A stretch of DNA of 64,000 nt from JBGTLA01 sp041744375 (GCA_041744375.1 JBGTLA010000079.1:1-64000), one strand, 5' to 3'; numbered from the stretch's first letter, positions 8,587 to 18,835 are shown. The notes: a model not told the origin generated them from the sequence alone. A program made the numbers and translations.

Positions 8587-8616
8587 GGGGGAATTGTGGC
8601 TCGACCAGGTGGCTAC

Positions 8617-8626
8617 GTGACCCGGG

Positions 8627-8630
<4 letters not shown>
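8617..8630. promoter_or_regulatory. 14-bp perfect palindrome GTGACCCGGGTCAC
   Basis: A perfect palindrome that overlaps the stop codon of the beta-helix gene and lies about 30 bp before the DUF3179 start, just upstream of its candidate -10. It could be an operator or half of a termination structure. Confidence 0.35.
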
Positions 8631-9850
<1,220 letters not shown>

Positions 9851-9950
9851 GGGAGAGTCTCAAGACAGGAGCACGCTACCAACGATGGCCGCCGTGTCGA
9901 GAGCGGTCGGGAGCCCCTCAGGGCGCCCGACCGCTGCCGACCCTTCTCTA

Positions 9951-11549
9951 TCAGCCGGTGATGGCCCTGATGAGGAACGAAGCCATTTGTGCGCGCGTGA
10001 CGAAGTCGTCAGGGCAGAACCGGTCGTTGTCGGGCGGATTGCAGCCCCTAGTGACACCGGCTGCCGCCAAGGCATCGATGTCGCCTTGAAAGACACTGCC
10101 GTCGTCATCGACAAACCGGTCCTCATCCGAGTCGAGCAAGCCGAGCGCCCGCACCAGGAACGCCGCCATCTCCCCGCGTGTCACCTCACGGTCGGGGCAG
10201 AAAGCGTCGTTGTCGGGCGGATTGCAGCCCCTAGTGACACCGGCTGCCGCCAAGGCATCGATGTCGCCTTGAAAGACACTGCCGTCGTCGTCGCCGAAGT
10301 GGTCCTCATCCGAGCCGGGCAACCCCAGAGCTCGAACGATGAAGGCGGCCATCTCGCCGCGGGTGGTGGCAGCGTCGGGACAGAAGGCGTCGTTGATGGG
10401 CGGATTGCAACCCCGGGTTACTCCCTTGGCAGCCAACAAGGCGATGTCCAGTTCGTGCACGCTTCCGTCGTCGTCATCGAATTCCTTACCTAGGGCGGTG
10501 ACACCCGCCATCGGCGTGAGGGCGGCGATGGTGGCATAGATGGTGCCGTGACGCCCCACGGTGGTCGCCGTCGAGAGGAACAGCCCGGTGGCCAGCTTGA
10601 CGCACGAGCCCGTTTCGAGCTTGCACGCATTCAGCGTACTTCCGGAACCGAACCCGAACTCGGCGGCGAGGAAGCCCATCTCATCGAGCTCGAGGACGTA
10701 GAAGGTCCCGTCGGGGCCGAACGCCACGTCGATAATGGCGCTGAACGACTGGTTCTCGAGCACCTGGGTACAACCGTCGCTGGGGCACAACTCGTTGGTA
10801 GTACCCGGCTCCACCCGCCACACCCGCGACATGCCCGGCGTGGCCGGGAACCCGGTGAGCTCACCGACGTAGTAGTTGCCGTCGGGTCCTACCGCCACCG
10901 AGGTGGGCACGGCCTCGGCCGGGATCTGGGGCGGCAGCGTGCACACGAAGCCGAGGTCCTCCGGTGGGTCGTCACAGTCGACGAGGTCCAACAGGTAGGC
11001 GGTCGAGGCCAACTGCGACGGGAACACCGTCATCCAGTCGACCGTTCCATCGTCGTCGACGATCAACAGGTCGTTGCCGGCGGCGTCGGCCACCAGCGTG
11101 GCGTCTTCGATTCGTGCCAGGCCCCACGGGTTCGACTCGACGTTGTCGTCTATGAAGGGGTCGATCTTATCGGGATTTTCCTCTTCCTCGAAGGCCCATA
11201 AATCGGCGATGAGCTCGATGTTTTCGCCGGAGATCCGAAACACGCTCGAGGTTCCCTCCTGGGGAGGATCGTCGGCCTCGGCGGTGATGGCGATCAGGTC
11301 GCCGTCGCCGGAGGGAACCACCCCGGATACTCCCGGCAGCTCCACGATGAGCTCGGCTGTCTCTTCTCCGACCACCACGATGCCCTGACCGGCATCAGCG
11401 ACGAGCAGGTCGCCGTCGGCCGAGGGCTCGAGATCGAACAGCGGCGAGGCACAGTCGAAAGGGGGTGGATCATCCACCGCTCCGGCCGGTGCTGCTACCA
11501 GACCGGCGACCAGCATGGCGCACACCGTCATTGTCGAGAGTCGCTTCAT
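9951..11549 (-). CDS. ScyD/ScyE-like beta-propeller protein with three S-layer-like modules
   Basis: 532 residues with a signal peptide (MKRLSTMTVCAMLVAGLVAA, cleavage near AGA-VDD) and a GGGAGG Shine-Dalgarno. Residues of about 30-350 form an NHL/ScyD-type repeat domain (DGDLLVADAGQGIVVVGEET, SNPWGLARIEDATLVADAAG, AVPTSVAVGPDGNYYVGELT). Three 61-residue S-layer-like modules close the protein, each with FxDDDGSVxxxDIxxLAAxG and then VTRGCNPPxNDxFCPD. The module DNA contains two 83-bp identical stretches. It is probably anchored to the cell surface by the modules. The ligand or substrate is unknown. Confidence 0.8.
   Translation of the reverse strand: MKRLSTMTVCAMLVAGLVAAPAGAVDDPPPFDCASPLFDLEPSADGDLLVADAGQGIVVVGEETAELIVELPGVSGVVPSGDGDLIAITAEADDPPQEGTSSVFRISGENIELIADLWAFEEEENPDKIDPFIDDNVESNPWGLARIEDATLVADAAGNDLLIVDDDGTVDWMTVFPSQLASTAYLLDLVDCDDPPEDLGFVCTLPPQIPAEAVPTSVAVGPDGNYYVGELTGFPATPGMSRVWRVEPGTTNELCPSDGCTQVLENQSFSAIIDVAFGPDGTFYVLELDEMGFLAAEFGFGSGSTLNACKLETGSCVKLATGLFLSTATTVGRHGTIYATIAALTPMAGVTALGKEFDDDDGSVHELDIALLAAKGVTRGCNPPINDAFCPDAATTRGEMAAFIVRALGLPGSDEDHFGDDDGSVFQGDIDALAAAGVTRGCNPPDNDAFCPDREVTRGEMAAFLVRALGLLDSDEDRFVDDDGSVFQGDIDALAAAGVTRGCNPPDNDRFCPDDFVTRAQMASFLIRAITG
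10024..10289. repeat. Intragenic tandem repeat of S-layer-like module, 183-bp period
   Basis: Positions 10024-10106 and 10207-10289 are identical over 83 bp at an offset of 183 bp (61 codons). The identity reaches silent positions, so recent duplication or gene conversion between modules of the same gene is likely. Confidence 0.85.
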
Positions 11550-11663
11550 CGGAACCTCCCTCTGTGCGGCTTCCCTTCAGCCCCACAGCTCGCGAGCGGG
11601 TCAAGTTGACAAGAACGCCGTTCCGGGTTTGTTACGAAACAGGCGACGAACCGACCAGGACGG

Positions 11664-11680
11664 CACGAGCGCTGCTCGTG
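11664..11680 (-). terminator. Hairpin after the GGDEF-EAL gene
   Basis: CACGAGC-AGC-GCTCGTG on the minus strand is a 7-bp perfect stem with a 3-nt loop, 5 nt after the GGDEF-EAL stop codon. It lacks a T-tract, as many actinobacterial terminators do. Confidence 0.5.
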
Positions 11681-11685
11681 GAGGG

Positions 11686-14181
11686 TCAAGCCGGAACGGG
11701 TGACTGATGCTGCTCGAGGAACTCCCCGACTTCACCCAGCGGAAGGGCGGGAGCCCACAACCAGCCCTGGGCAGTCGGGCACCCGGCCTCCATTACGATG
11801 CGGCGATGGTCCTCGGTCTCCACTCCCTCGGCGATGATGTCGAGGCCCAGGTTGTGACCGAGTTCGACGATGGCCCCCATGAGCGGCGAGGCAGGAGCGC
11901 CGGCGACCCGGGCAACGAAGCTGCGGTCGATCTTGAGAACGTCGATCGGGAGCCTGTCGAGACGGGCGAACGATGAGTAGCCGGTGCCGAAGTCGTCGAG
12001 GGCGATACGGACCCCGAGCGCGGAGACTCCCTCCAGAACGCCTTCTGAGACCTGGGTGGCAGCGGCCTCGGTGATCTCGATGGTCAATGATTCCGGGGGC
12101 AAGGAGTGGGTGGCGAGCGCATCGGCGACGGCTATCTCGAGAGACGCGTCGAGTTGGGTGGCCGAGAGGTTCAGCGATCCCCACAGGTTCGGTTGAACGT
12201 GACGGAGCCGAGCAAGGTCGGCACACACTTGAACTACCGTCCACTCGCCCAGGGCGAGCATGTGGCCCGTCTCCTCGGCGACCGAGAGGATCTCCGTGGG
12301 AGGCACCCATCCCAATGAGGGGTGGTCCCACCGCAGCAACGCCTCCACCCCTACCGGCACGCCGGTGTGAACATCCACCACAGGCTGATAGTGGAGAGCG
12401 AGGCTGCCTTTTTCGATGGCCGAAGCGAGGTCGGCTCTCAGCTCCATCCACCGGAAGACGCCGGCGGCGGTGGAGTCGGCAAAGACCTGGTAAGTCCCCT
12501 TCTCGTGCCACTTGGCCGTGTACATCGATTGATCCGCTCGACGCAGCAGCTCGTCGTGGGCGACGCCACCGGCCAGGTGCGCGACTCCCAAACTGGCCGA
12601 GATCCACAACGTCCGTCCCCGCAACTGGTAGGGCCGGGCCAGGGTCTCGAGGATCCGTTCGGCTATGAACTCGGCCTCGCGGGGACGGGGAAGATCGACG
12701 AGCAGAACCGCGAACTCGTCGCCCCCCAAGCGCGCCACCGTGTCGCCCGAGCGGCACGTAGCCACAAGTCGATCGGCCACCATCTGGAGCAACTCGTCTC
12801 CGGCCTGGTGCCCTTCGGTGTCGTTGATGACCTTGAAGTCGTCGAGGTCCAAGAAGAGCAGCGCCGTGTCGTCGCCATCCGCCCCATCGGCGATCGCCTG
12901 GTCGAGCGCCTCGAAAAGAAGCCTCCGATTGGCAAGACCAGTGAGGCCGTCGTGGAGCGCCTGGTGATGCAGCTCCTCTTTGAGCTGAGTGACCTTGTGC
13001 AGTGAGTCTTCCAGCCGCCCGTTCTCCAACGAGACGGAGACCTGGCTGGCCAGGGTCTCGAGGAGCTTGAGGTCGTTGTCACCGAAGCGCGACACCTCTC
13101 CCACCGGTTCCGCCACCACCAGGGCACCTATCACCCTCTCGCCTTCGAAGAGTGGGGCGGCCATGGCAGCACCACTCCACACCTGGTCTACCACCCCGGC
13201 GGTGCGGGCCACTGCCAGTTCGGCGACTCCGGGTACGGTGTCACGGCTCTGGCGTGCCATCGTGTAGCAGCGGTCCCCAGGCCCGACGCCGGTGACGATG
13301 GCCGTCTCGTTGCCTTCGGGAAGCAGCACGACTTTGGCGACCTCGACATCGAACAGCGACCGGGCCCTGCGAGTGATGGCCTCCAGAGCCTGATCGATCT
13401 CGGTGATCCTGTGAAGCTCACGAGTCGCCTCGTACACCTCACTCAGCTGACTCCGCTCCTGGGTTTGCAGGACGTAAGCCCGGTAGGCGAGATACAAGAC
13501 GATGGGGGGAAGGATGGCCACGGGCACCGAGGCGGGTCGAAGCCACAGAAGATGCACCATTCCCAGCGCAAGCGCACCGTTCATGAGGGCAGCCGTCCCG
13601 CCGAGGGTGAGCACCTTGCCCATCTCCGAGCCGCTGAGCCGGTCTCCCGACAGGCGAATGGCGGCATTGACCAGCAGGTTGGCCACGATCAGCGCGCTGG
13701 CAACCGCCGCCAGGGTGGCAAGCGCTGTCACCAACCCCAAGGGAGCCCGCCCGTCCGACAGCGCCCGGAACACGACGATGGCAGTGACGGTTTGGAGACT
13801 GAACTGTGAGACGTTGAAACCAAGCTTGACCGGGATCTGACGGCGATGAAAGGCCAGCGCCGCCATGGTTCCCACCGCCTGGCCGATGATGAGGTGGAGC
13901 GGAGGGGCCAGGAACAAACCCAGGATGAGTGGGATCTCGCTCAACGAAAAGGAGTGGGCATGACGATGAAAGCGGAGATGGACCACGGTCACTTCTGCGA
14001 TGTAGAAGGCGGGTGCCAGCATCCACCACCACAGGGTGACGGGCGCACCGACCATCACTTCCAACGAAGCGAGGCCCCCGGCAGCGGTTACGGCGGCTGC
14101 CGCAACGCCGATCGACAACAGCCACACGGCCCAAATCGAACCGGCGTAACGTGGAGAGGAGACGGCTTCACCAGAGGTCAT
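11686..14181 (-). CDS. Membrane GAF-GGDEF-EAL protein (c-di-GMP synthesis and breakdown)
   Basis: 831 residues from the ATG at 14181, 7 nt after the subtilase stop; a frame reaching 14505 only reads through that gene. About seven N-terminal TM segments (residues 10-215) precede a GAF domain (VEVAKVVLLPEGNETAIVTG, about 250-380). The GGDEF domain has an intact catalytic GGDEF (486-490) and an inhibitory RSGD site five residues before it. The EAL domain keeps E613-A-L, SLNLSATQLD, DDFGTGYSSFARLD, DVLKIDRSF and EGVE. Both activities therefore look possible, and the GAF and membrane parts are probable sensors. It probably shares a transcript with the subtilase. Confidence 0.92.
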   Translation of the reverse strand: MTSGEAVSSPRYAGSIWAVWLLSIGVAAAAVTAAGGLASLEVMVGAPVTLWWWMLAPAFYIAEVTVVHLRFHRHAHSFSLSEIPLILGLFLAPPLHLIIGQAVGTMAALAFHRRQIPVKLGFNVSQFSLQTVTAIVVFRALSDGRAPLGLVTALATLAAVASALIVANLLVNAAIRLSGDRLSGSEMGKVLTLGGTAALMNGALALGMVHLLWLRPASVPVAILPPIVLYLAYRAYVLQTQERSQLSEVYEATRELHRITEIDQALEAITRRARSLFDVEVAKVVLLPEGNETAIVTGVGPGDRCYTMARQSRDTVPGVAELAVARTAGVVDQVWSGAAMAAPLFEGERVIGALVVAEPVGEVSRFGDNDLKLLETLASQVSVSLENGRLEDSLHKVTQLKEELHHQALHDGLTGLANRRLLFEALDQAIADGADGDDTALLFLDLDDFKVINDTEGHQAGDELLQMVADRLVATCRSGDTVARLGGDEFAVLLVDLPRPREAEFIAERILETLARPYQLRGRTLWISASLGVAHLAGGVAHDELLRRADQSMYTAKWHEKGTYQVFADSTAAGVFRWMELRADLASAIEKGSLALHYQPVVDVHTGVPVGVEALLRWDHPSLGWVPPTEILSVAEETGHMLALGEWTVVQVCADLARLRHVQPNLWGSLNLSATQLDASLEIAVADALATHSLPPESLTIEITEAAATQVSEGVLEGVSALGVRIALDDFGTGYSSFARLDRLPIDVLKIDRSFVARVAGAPASPLMGAIVELGHNLGLDIIAEGVETEDHRRIVMEAGCPTAQGWLWAPALPLGEVGEFLEQHQSPVPA

Positions 14182-14188
14182 GTCGGGC

Positions 14189-15781
14189 TCATCCCCACAC
14201 CGATACCGACCACGAATTACCCGACCACGAATTACCGTTCCAGTCGCCGCCGCTCCACGAGTCGCCCGACCATGAATTGGTCGACCAGGTCTCGGGGTCC
14301 CACACGTGACCGAAGATGTCCTGCTCACCAGTGAGCACCACGTCGCCATCGACCACATGGTGGGTGCCCCGTGCCGCCTCGAGTGAGCCCGTTCCGGTGC
14401 CGTGCGGCCAGCCCTGAGGCACATTCTCGGGGATCCGAGCTCGGTAGGCGGCGCCCAAATCCAAGAGACCGGCACCGGAGCAGGCGCCCCGGGCGGGCCG
14501 GACATGACGTGAAGTGGCGGTGAGCAGAGCCTTGACCTGATCCGGCTCGAGATCGGGGCGATGGTCTACCACCAGTGCCACCGCACCGGCGACGATGGCG
14601 GCGGCCTGAGAAGTGCCAGTGCCCCTGGTCAGTCGATCCTGTACCACTGCACCGGGGGCAACGGCATCGACGAACGAACCGGGGACCCTCAGTCCGAGCA
14701 CCGACTTGCCTGGAGCGAAGACGTCGACGGTTCGATCGGCCACTCCACAGTTGGAGAACGAAAGGACGGTGTCGTCCCCGGTGCCGGGCGTCCCCCTCGT
14801 CTGGAGTGCTCCCACCGAGATGACGTTGGGGTTGATGGCCGGGTTGCGCAGCGGTGCTGCGATTCCGTCGTTGCCGGCGGCCACCACCACGACGATGCCC
14901 TTCCGCCAGGCCACCTCCACGGCATACGAGAGCGGATCGACGAGGGGATCCTGGGTGCCATCGGTCCCGAAGGCCAACAAGAGCACCTGAATGTCCAGAT
15001 CGCCGTCGTTGCGATGCTGGACGACCCAGTCGATGGCGGCGATGACCTGGGACACATCGGCTCGACCGATGGCGTCGGCCACCTTGACGCTGACGATGCG
15101 GGCGCCGGGAGCCACGCCCCGATAGGCACTTGGGTCCTTGCCCGCCCGGCGAGGTGGTGAGTCGGCGCCGGCCATGATCGACATGAGGTGGGTGCCGTGC
15201 CCGAATGCGTCGAGATGGACGAGGGTCGGTGACTGCGAGTCGAAAGAGAGATCGGGGCCGTTGACCACTCGCGCGGGGTCGGCCAGCCCCACAACAGGCG
15301 TCACCCCGGAGTCGATCACGGCCACGTCGACACCGGAGCCTATGTATCCGCGATCCCAGTACGCCCGCGCCCCGATCACCTGGTCGACGATGCGATGGAG
15401 CGCGCCTTCATCCGAGGGCGGTCCCGATTCCCAGCGGTTGGTAGCCAGAACCACCTGGGCATCGGCCACCACCGCGGTGACCGCTGGGTGACCGGCGAGA
15501 ACTCCAGCCTGCGAGTCGGTGAGCAGGGCCACAGCCCCTTCGATGATGTCGAGCTCGACGATCACCTCGCCCCCTAGCTCTTGCACAGCTTCGACCACGA
15601 CGCTCGCCGCACCTTCGGAGCCGCTGACCACATAGCGGGTGGGCGGCTGGGGGCCGCTGGACGACGCCAGGGCCAAGACGAGTGCCAAGAGACCACCGAT
15701 GAGGATCGCCCTGACCGGTGGTCTCTTGGCGTCTTCTCCCCAACCGAGGCCGATGGCGCGAACACGCCCGGTCTCGGTCAT
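14189..15781 (-). CDS. S8 (subtilisin) family peptidase with C-terminal NSWSG repeats
   Basis: 530 residues. The ATG at 15781 has AAGGAG 7 nt upstream. A membrane-spanning signal (AILIGGLLALVLALASSSG) and an I9-like propeptide (RYVVSGSEGAASVVVEAVQE) precede the catalytic domain with Asp157 (VAVIDSGV), His195 (GHGTHL) and Ser391 (GTGTSQAA). The oxyanion Asn is in VVAAGNDG. The tail WSTNSWSGDSWSGGDWNGNS plus WSGNSWSVSVWG is a short Trp/Ser/Gly/Asn repeat, seen at the ends of some actinobacterial subtilases. It is secreted or anchored. It precedes a c-di-GMP enzyme by 7 bp and is divergent from a histidine kinase. Confidence 0.9.
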   Translation of the reverse strand: MTETGRVRAIGLGWGEDAKRPPVRAILIGGLLALVLALASSSGPQPPTRYVVSGSEGAASVVVEAVQELGGEVIVELDIIEGAVALLTDSQAGVLAGHPAVTAVVADAQVVLATNRWESGPPSDEGALHRIVDQVIGARAYWDRGYIGSGVDVAVIDSGVTPVVGLADPARVVNGPDLSFDSQSPTLVHLDAFGHGTHLMSIMAGADSPPRRAGKDPSAYRGVAPGARIVSVKVADAIGRADVSQVIAAIDWVVQHRNDGDLDIQVLLLAFGTDGTQDPLVDPLSYAVEVAWRKGIVVVVAAGNDGIAAPLRNPAINPNVISVGALQTRGTPGTGDDTVLSFSNCGVADRTVDVFAPGKSVLGLRVPGSFVDAVAPGAVVQDRLTRGTGTSQAAAIVAGAVALVVDHRPDLEPDQVKALLTATSRHVRPARGACSGAGLLDLGAAYRARIPENVPQGWPHGTGTGSLEAARGTHHVVDGDVVLTGEQDIFGHVWDPETWSTNSWSGDSWSGGDWNGNSWSGNSWSVSVWG

Positions 15782-15908
15782 CCCCCGACTCCTTGGCGAC
15801 ATGGCCGGACTATCGGCAGAACGTGGTGGAGAACTTGAGCTTGTTCCACCGTTCACTCCCGCTCAAGGCGGGTTCATCCCAGGCCGATCAGATACAGTGC
15901 ATGGAACT

Positions 15909-17627
15909 GTGAGCGAGGTGGAATCCTCGGACCCGACCGATCTACACCGCCTCATCGTTCGGCTGACCGCGGCGGCGTCATGGGCCGTGACGCTTGCTTT
16001 GGCGGCTATCGCCCTCACCGTAGGCAGTACCCAGATGCTGCTCGAGGCGCTGGCGCCGGCGGGCGCCGCGGTACTCTTCACAGTCCAGATTCTGACCCGG
16101 CGAGAGAACGCGGCCACCACGATGGCCGCCGGCGCGGTCATCGTGGTGGCGACGTTCCCAATCGTCGGCACCCCCGATACCCGCGTGGCCGCGTCGTTGG
16201 CCGTGGTGACGATGGCCATCGTCGGCACATTGTTCGTCCATCGACACACCCGCGTCTTCCTGGCCCTGGTAACCATGTGTCTCATCGGGGTGCCGATTCT
16301 GTGGGGTGGCGCCCTGCAGGGGGTAGTGGTCACTGGTCTCATCATGGGGTTCTCGTACCTCGTCGGCGCCTCATCGTTCATACTCATCCGACGTCGGGTC
16401 ATAGCCGGCGACCAACGCTTCCGTCACCTTTTCGAGCGCGCTCCGGTGGCGCTGGTCGAGCAGGATTGGTCACAAGCGTTGGAGTTCCTGTCCTCTTTGG
16501 AACCGCTGGGCCCCGACCTGCTGCGCCAGCGGTTGAGAGCCGACGATGCGCTCATGGACTCGATCGTCAGGCGCATCGTCGTGATCAGAGCCAACGCCGC
16601 CGCCGGTCGCCTCTTCAGGACCGACAGACACCAACTGCTCGGGCCACTCGACCCGAACCGGATCTCCCCACGCACCAGAGAGGCTTGGATCGACACCGTC
16701 GTCGGCCTTTGGACTGGTGGCACCACCACCTCACTCGAGTACGAAGACGAGGACTTCGGGGGCCGGCCCGGTTTGTGGGTCGAGGTCAAGACCATCGTCT
16801 TCAGTCCCGAGGAGGCGCCCCGGGTGATCTTGGCATTGCGTGACGTGAGTGAGAGCAGACGCCGCAACCGAGACCTGTCTGATCTCGTGGCGGCCAAGGA
16901 CGAGTTCATCGCAACCGTGAGCCACGAGCTGCGCACGCCTCTCACTGCAGTGCTCGGCCTCGGTAGCGAGATTCTCGCCGCCACCGATCTCTCCTCAGGC
17001 GAGCAACGAGAACTGATGGAAGTGCTGGTCACCCAGGCCAACGAGATTTCCTACCTGGTAGAGGACCTACTGGTAGGGGCCCGGGCCGACATCGGGACCG
17101 TGGGCATGCAAGCCGAGCCCGTGGACCTGACCCAGGAAGCGGCATCGATCGAAGCGACCCTCGGCGGCGACATCAGGATCGAATCGACCGACGGTGCGGC
17201 GGTGGCGTGGGCCGACCCGGTCCGGGTCAGACAGATACTTCGCAACCTGGTCGTCAACGCCGAGAGGTACGGAGGCCCCAATCGGCGAATCGTGATCGCC
17301 TCCGCAGAATCATCTGTCGCCGTCGAGGTGCGTGACGACGGTCAACCGTTGCCACCCGACGACAGAGACCGCATCTTCGATGCGTACACGAGAGCCCATG
17401 ACCGCCCCGGCGTGACAATGTCGGTCGGTCTCGGGCTGTCGGTGTCGCGCCAGCTGGCCACGCTGATGGGCGGGGATCTCTCCTACCATCACGACGGGAA
17501 CGAAGGAGTCTTCCGGCTGCGGTTACCGGTCGCCTCCACCACCCCGGCGCAATCGGACATGCTGGATTCCGATCAATTGCTCATGGCCTCATCGTCGCCG
17601 TCGGTCGAGAGCCGAACGGCGGGGTAG
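15909..17627 (+). CDS. Orphan membrane sensor histidine kinase
   Basis: 572 residues from the GTG at 15909, the first plausible start after the divergent subtilase promoter region; an open frame reaches back to 15639 across that gene. Five or six TM helices span about residues 20-165. A PAS-like region (residues 175-325) ends RVILALRDVSESRRRNRDLS. HisKA carries the phospho-acceptor His339 in FIATVSHELRTPLTAV. HATPase_c follows with the N box LRNLVVNAERYGG, the G1 box VEVRDDGQP and the G2-like SVGLGLSVSRQLATLMGGDL. No response regulator is adjacent, so its partner is unknown. Confidence 0.9.
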   Translation: MSEVESSDPTDLHRLIVRLTAAASWAVTLALAAIALTVGSTQMLLEALAPAGAAVLFTVQILTRRENAATTMAAGAVIVVATFPIVGTPDTRVAASLAVVTMAIVGTLFVHRHTRVFLALVTMCLIGVPILWGGALQGVVVTGLIMGFSYLVGASSFILIRRRVIAGDQRFRHLFERAPVALVEQDWSQALEFLSSLEPLGPDLLRQRLRADDALMDSIVRRIVVIRANAAAGRLFRTDRHQLLGPLDPNRISPRTREAWIDTVVGLWTGGTTTSLEYEDEDFGGRPGLWVEVKTIVFSPEEAPRVILALRDVSESRRRNRDLSDLVAAKDEFIATVSHELRTPLTAVLGLGSEILAATDLSSGEQRELMEVLVTQANEISYLVEDLLVGARADIGTVGMQAEPVDLTQEAASIEATLGGDIRIESTDGAAVAWADPVRVRQILRNLVVNAERYGGPNRRIVIASAESSVAVEVRDDGQPLPPDDRDRIFDAYTRAHDRPGVTMSVGLGLSVSRQLATLMGGDLSYHHDGNEGVFRLRLPVASTTPAQSDMLDSDQLLMASSSPSVESRTAG

Positions 17628-17634
17628 CGACGTC

Positions 17635-18630
17635 TCAGCCCTTGCACACCCAGTGCTGCCAGCCTCCTGCGCGATAGTCGTACACCAGCCAGGCCGCGAC
17701 GGCCACGTTGGCCTCGGGGTCCAGAATGGACGAGCCCCCGTACCCGGCACTGGACGACCGATCCGCCCAATACCGGGGCATGTGTTGGAAGAGACCACTT
17801 GCTCCGGATGATGGATTGCGGGCCGATGGGTTCCCGTTCGACTCACAGGCGATGATCCGGACCGCTCGGTCCACGTCGGCAGGATCGAAGAACAGTTCCA
17901 CGAGCGGCCGCCAACCCTCCGCACCGGGACCAGTCGGCCATGCGGGTGCGTTCCTCTCAGCGAGGTACTCCTCGATCACGTGGGGAGGGATGATCGGGAG
18001 GTCCTCGGGGGGCATAAGTTCGAATGCCCGCATCAAGAACGTCGCCATCTCAGCTCTGGTCACCGGGCGGCCGGGGCAGTAGCGGTCGACGTCACAGCCC
18101 CGCGTTATCCCGGCGGCCGCCAGGCTGTTGATGTCGGTGGAATGGACGCTGGAAGCGTCGTCGACGAAAGCGCTGCCGTCCCCGGGTGGTAGGTCGAGGG
18201 CGCGAGAGAGAAAACTCGCCATCTGCTCTCTGGTGACGGCGAGGTGGGGGCAAAATTCCTGGGCGTGGCACCCGAAGGTGATACCGGCTCGGGCTATGGC
18301 AGCGATGTCGAGAGCAAAGGGGGATTCACCGACATCGACGAACCCACTGGGGCCGACACGGGGCAGATCCAGGGCCCGAGTCAGAAAGGCAGCCATCTCC
18401 CCTCGGGTGAGCGGCTCTTCGGGACAGTACCGCCACTCGCGACAACCGTCGGTTATGCCTGCCGCCCACAGGGCGGCCACTGCCTCCTCATGCAGCGTTC
18501 CGTCGGTGTCGACGAAAGGGCCCCGGCCGTCGGCCCCTTCTGCGATGGCCCCAGCGGGAATGGCAAGGGCAACGCTCAGGGCCAGGGTGAGGGCGAACGT
18601 CGCCCACCTTGTGAGGGATGTGTGTGTCAT
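17635..18630 (-). CDS. Secreted lytic transglycosylase with three S-layer-like modules
   Basis: 331 residues. The ATG at 18630 (GGAGG 8 nt upstream) is preferred over the GTG at 18639. A signal peptide (TRWATFALTLALSVALAIPA) is followed by three modules: ITDGCREWRYCPEEPLTRGE, ITFGCHAQEFCPHLAVTREQ and ITRGCDVDRYCPGRPVTRAE. The C-terminal SLT domain has the catalytic Glu263 in RIIACESNGNPSARN, then [14 protein letters not shown]. It should cleave peptidoglycan while held to the envelope by the modules. The stop is 8 bp from the convergent kinase stop. Its 5' leader appears highly structured. Confidence 0.88.
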   Translation of the reverse strand: MTHTSLTRWATFALTLALSVALAIPAGAIAEGADGRGPFVDTDGTLHEEAVAALWAAGITDGCREWRYCPEEPLTRGEMAAFLTRALDLPRVGPSGFVDVGESPFALDIAAIARAGITFGCHAQEFCPHLAVTREQMASFLSRALDLPPGDGSAFVDDASSVHSTDINSLAAAGITRGCDVDRYCPGRPVTRAEMATFLMRAFELMPPEDLPIIPPHVIEEYLAERNAPAWPTGPGAEGWRPLVELFFDPADVDRAVRIIACESNGNPSARNPSSGASGLFQHMPRYWADRSSSAGYGGSSILDPEANVAVAAWLVYDYRAGGWQHWVCKG

Positions 18631-18740
18631 GTGTTTCACCTCCGCGCGACCTCGCGGTCTGCTCGGGTCGGTCCCGTCTCACCGCTTCGCCATCTCCCAG
18701 ACAGGCGTGAGCGTCGACTACCGGTTGGCAGTCATGCGGG
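18631..18740 (-). promoter_or_regulatory. Structured 5' leader of the transglycosylase gene (candidate riboswitch)
   Basis: Reading the minus strand, several hairpins follow one another: GACTGCC-AACC-GGTAGTC (18733-18716), a CTCAC/GTGAG pairing around CTGGGAGATGGCGAAGC, CGGG-ACCGA-CCCG, and GACC-GCGA-GGTC with a GNRA tetraloop directly before the GGAGG site. Cell-wall hydrolase genes in actinobacteria are often under c-di-AMP riboswitches, but I could not match this leader to that fold with confidence. Confidence 0.4.
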
Positions 18741-18768
18741 AAAAGAAGAACCCCGGCTAATGCCGGGG
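18741..18768 (-). terminator. Rho-independent terminator downstream of the MFS gene
   Basis: On the minus strand CCCCGGC-ATTA-GCCGGGG (18768-18751) is followed by TTCTTCTTTT. This is the clearest intrinsic terminator in the window. It ends the MFS transcript or, if transcription of the transglycosylase starts further upstream, could attenuate that gene. Confidence 0.8.
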
Positions 18769-18835
18769 CATCGCACTCAGTGCTGACACAACGGTATCCA
18801 TCTTTGTGAGGTAATTCACAATCGCAGAGGTGCCG

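Noticed and set aside
14182..14505. 108-codon N-terminal extension of the GGDEF-EAL frame
   Set aside because: It reads through the end of the subtilase gene in another frame. The membrane domain begins after the ATG at 14181.
15639..15908. 90-codon N-terminal extension of the histidine kinase frame
   Set aside because: It covers the divergent subtilase start and promoter region. A GTG at 15909 precedes the first TM helix.
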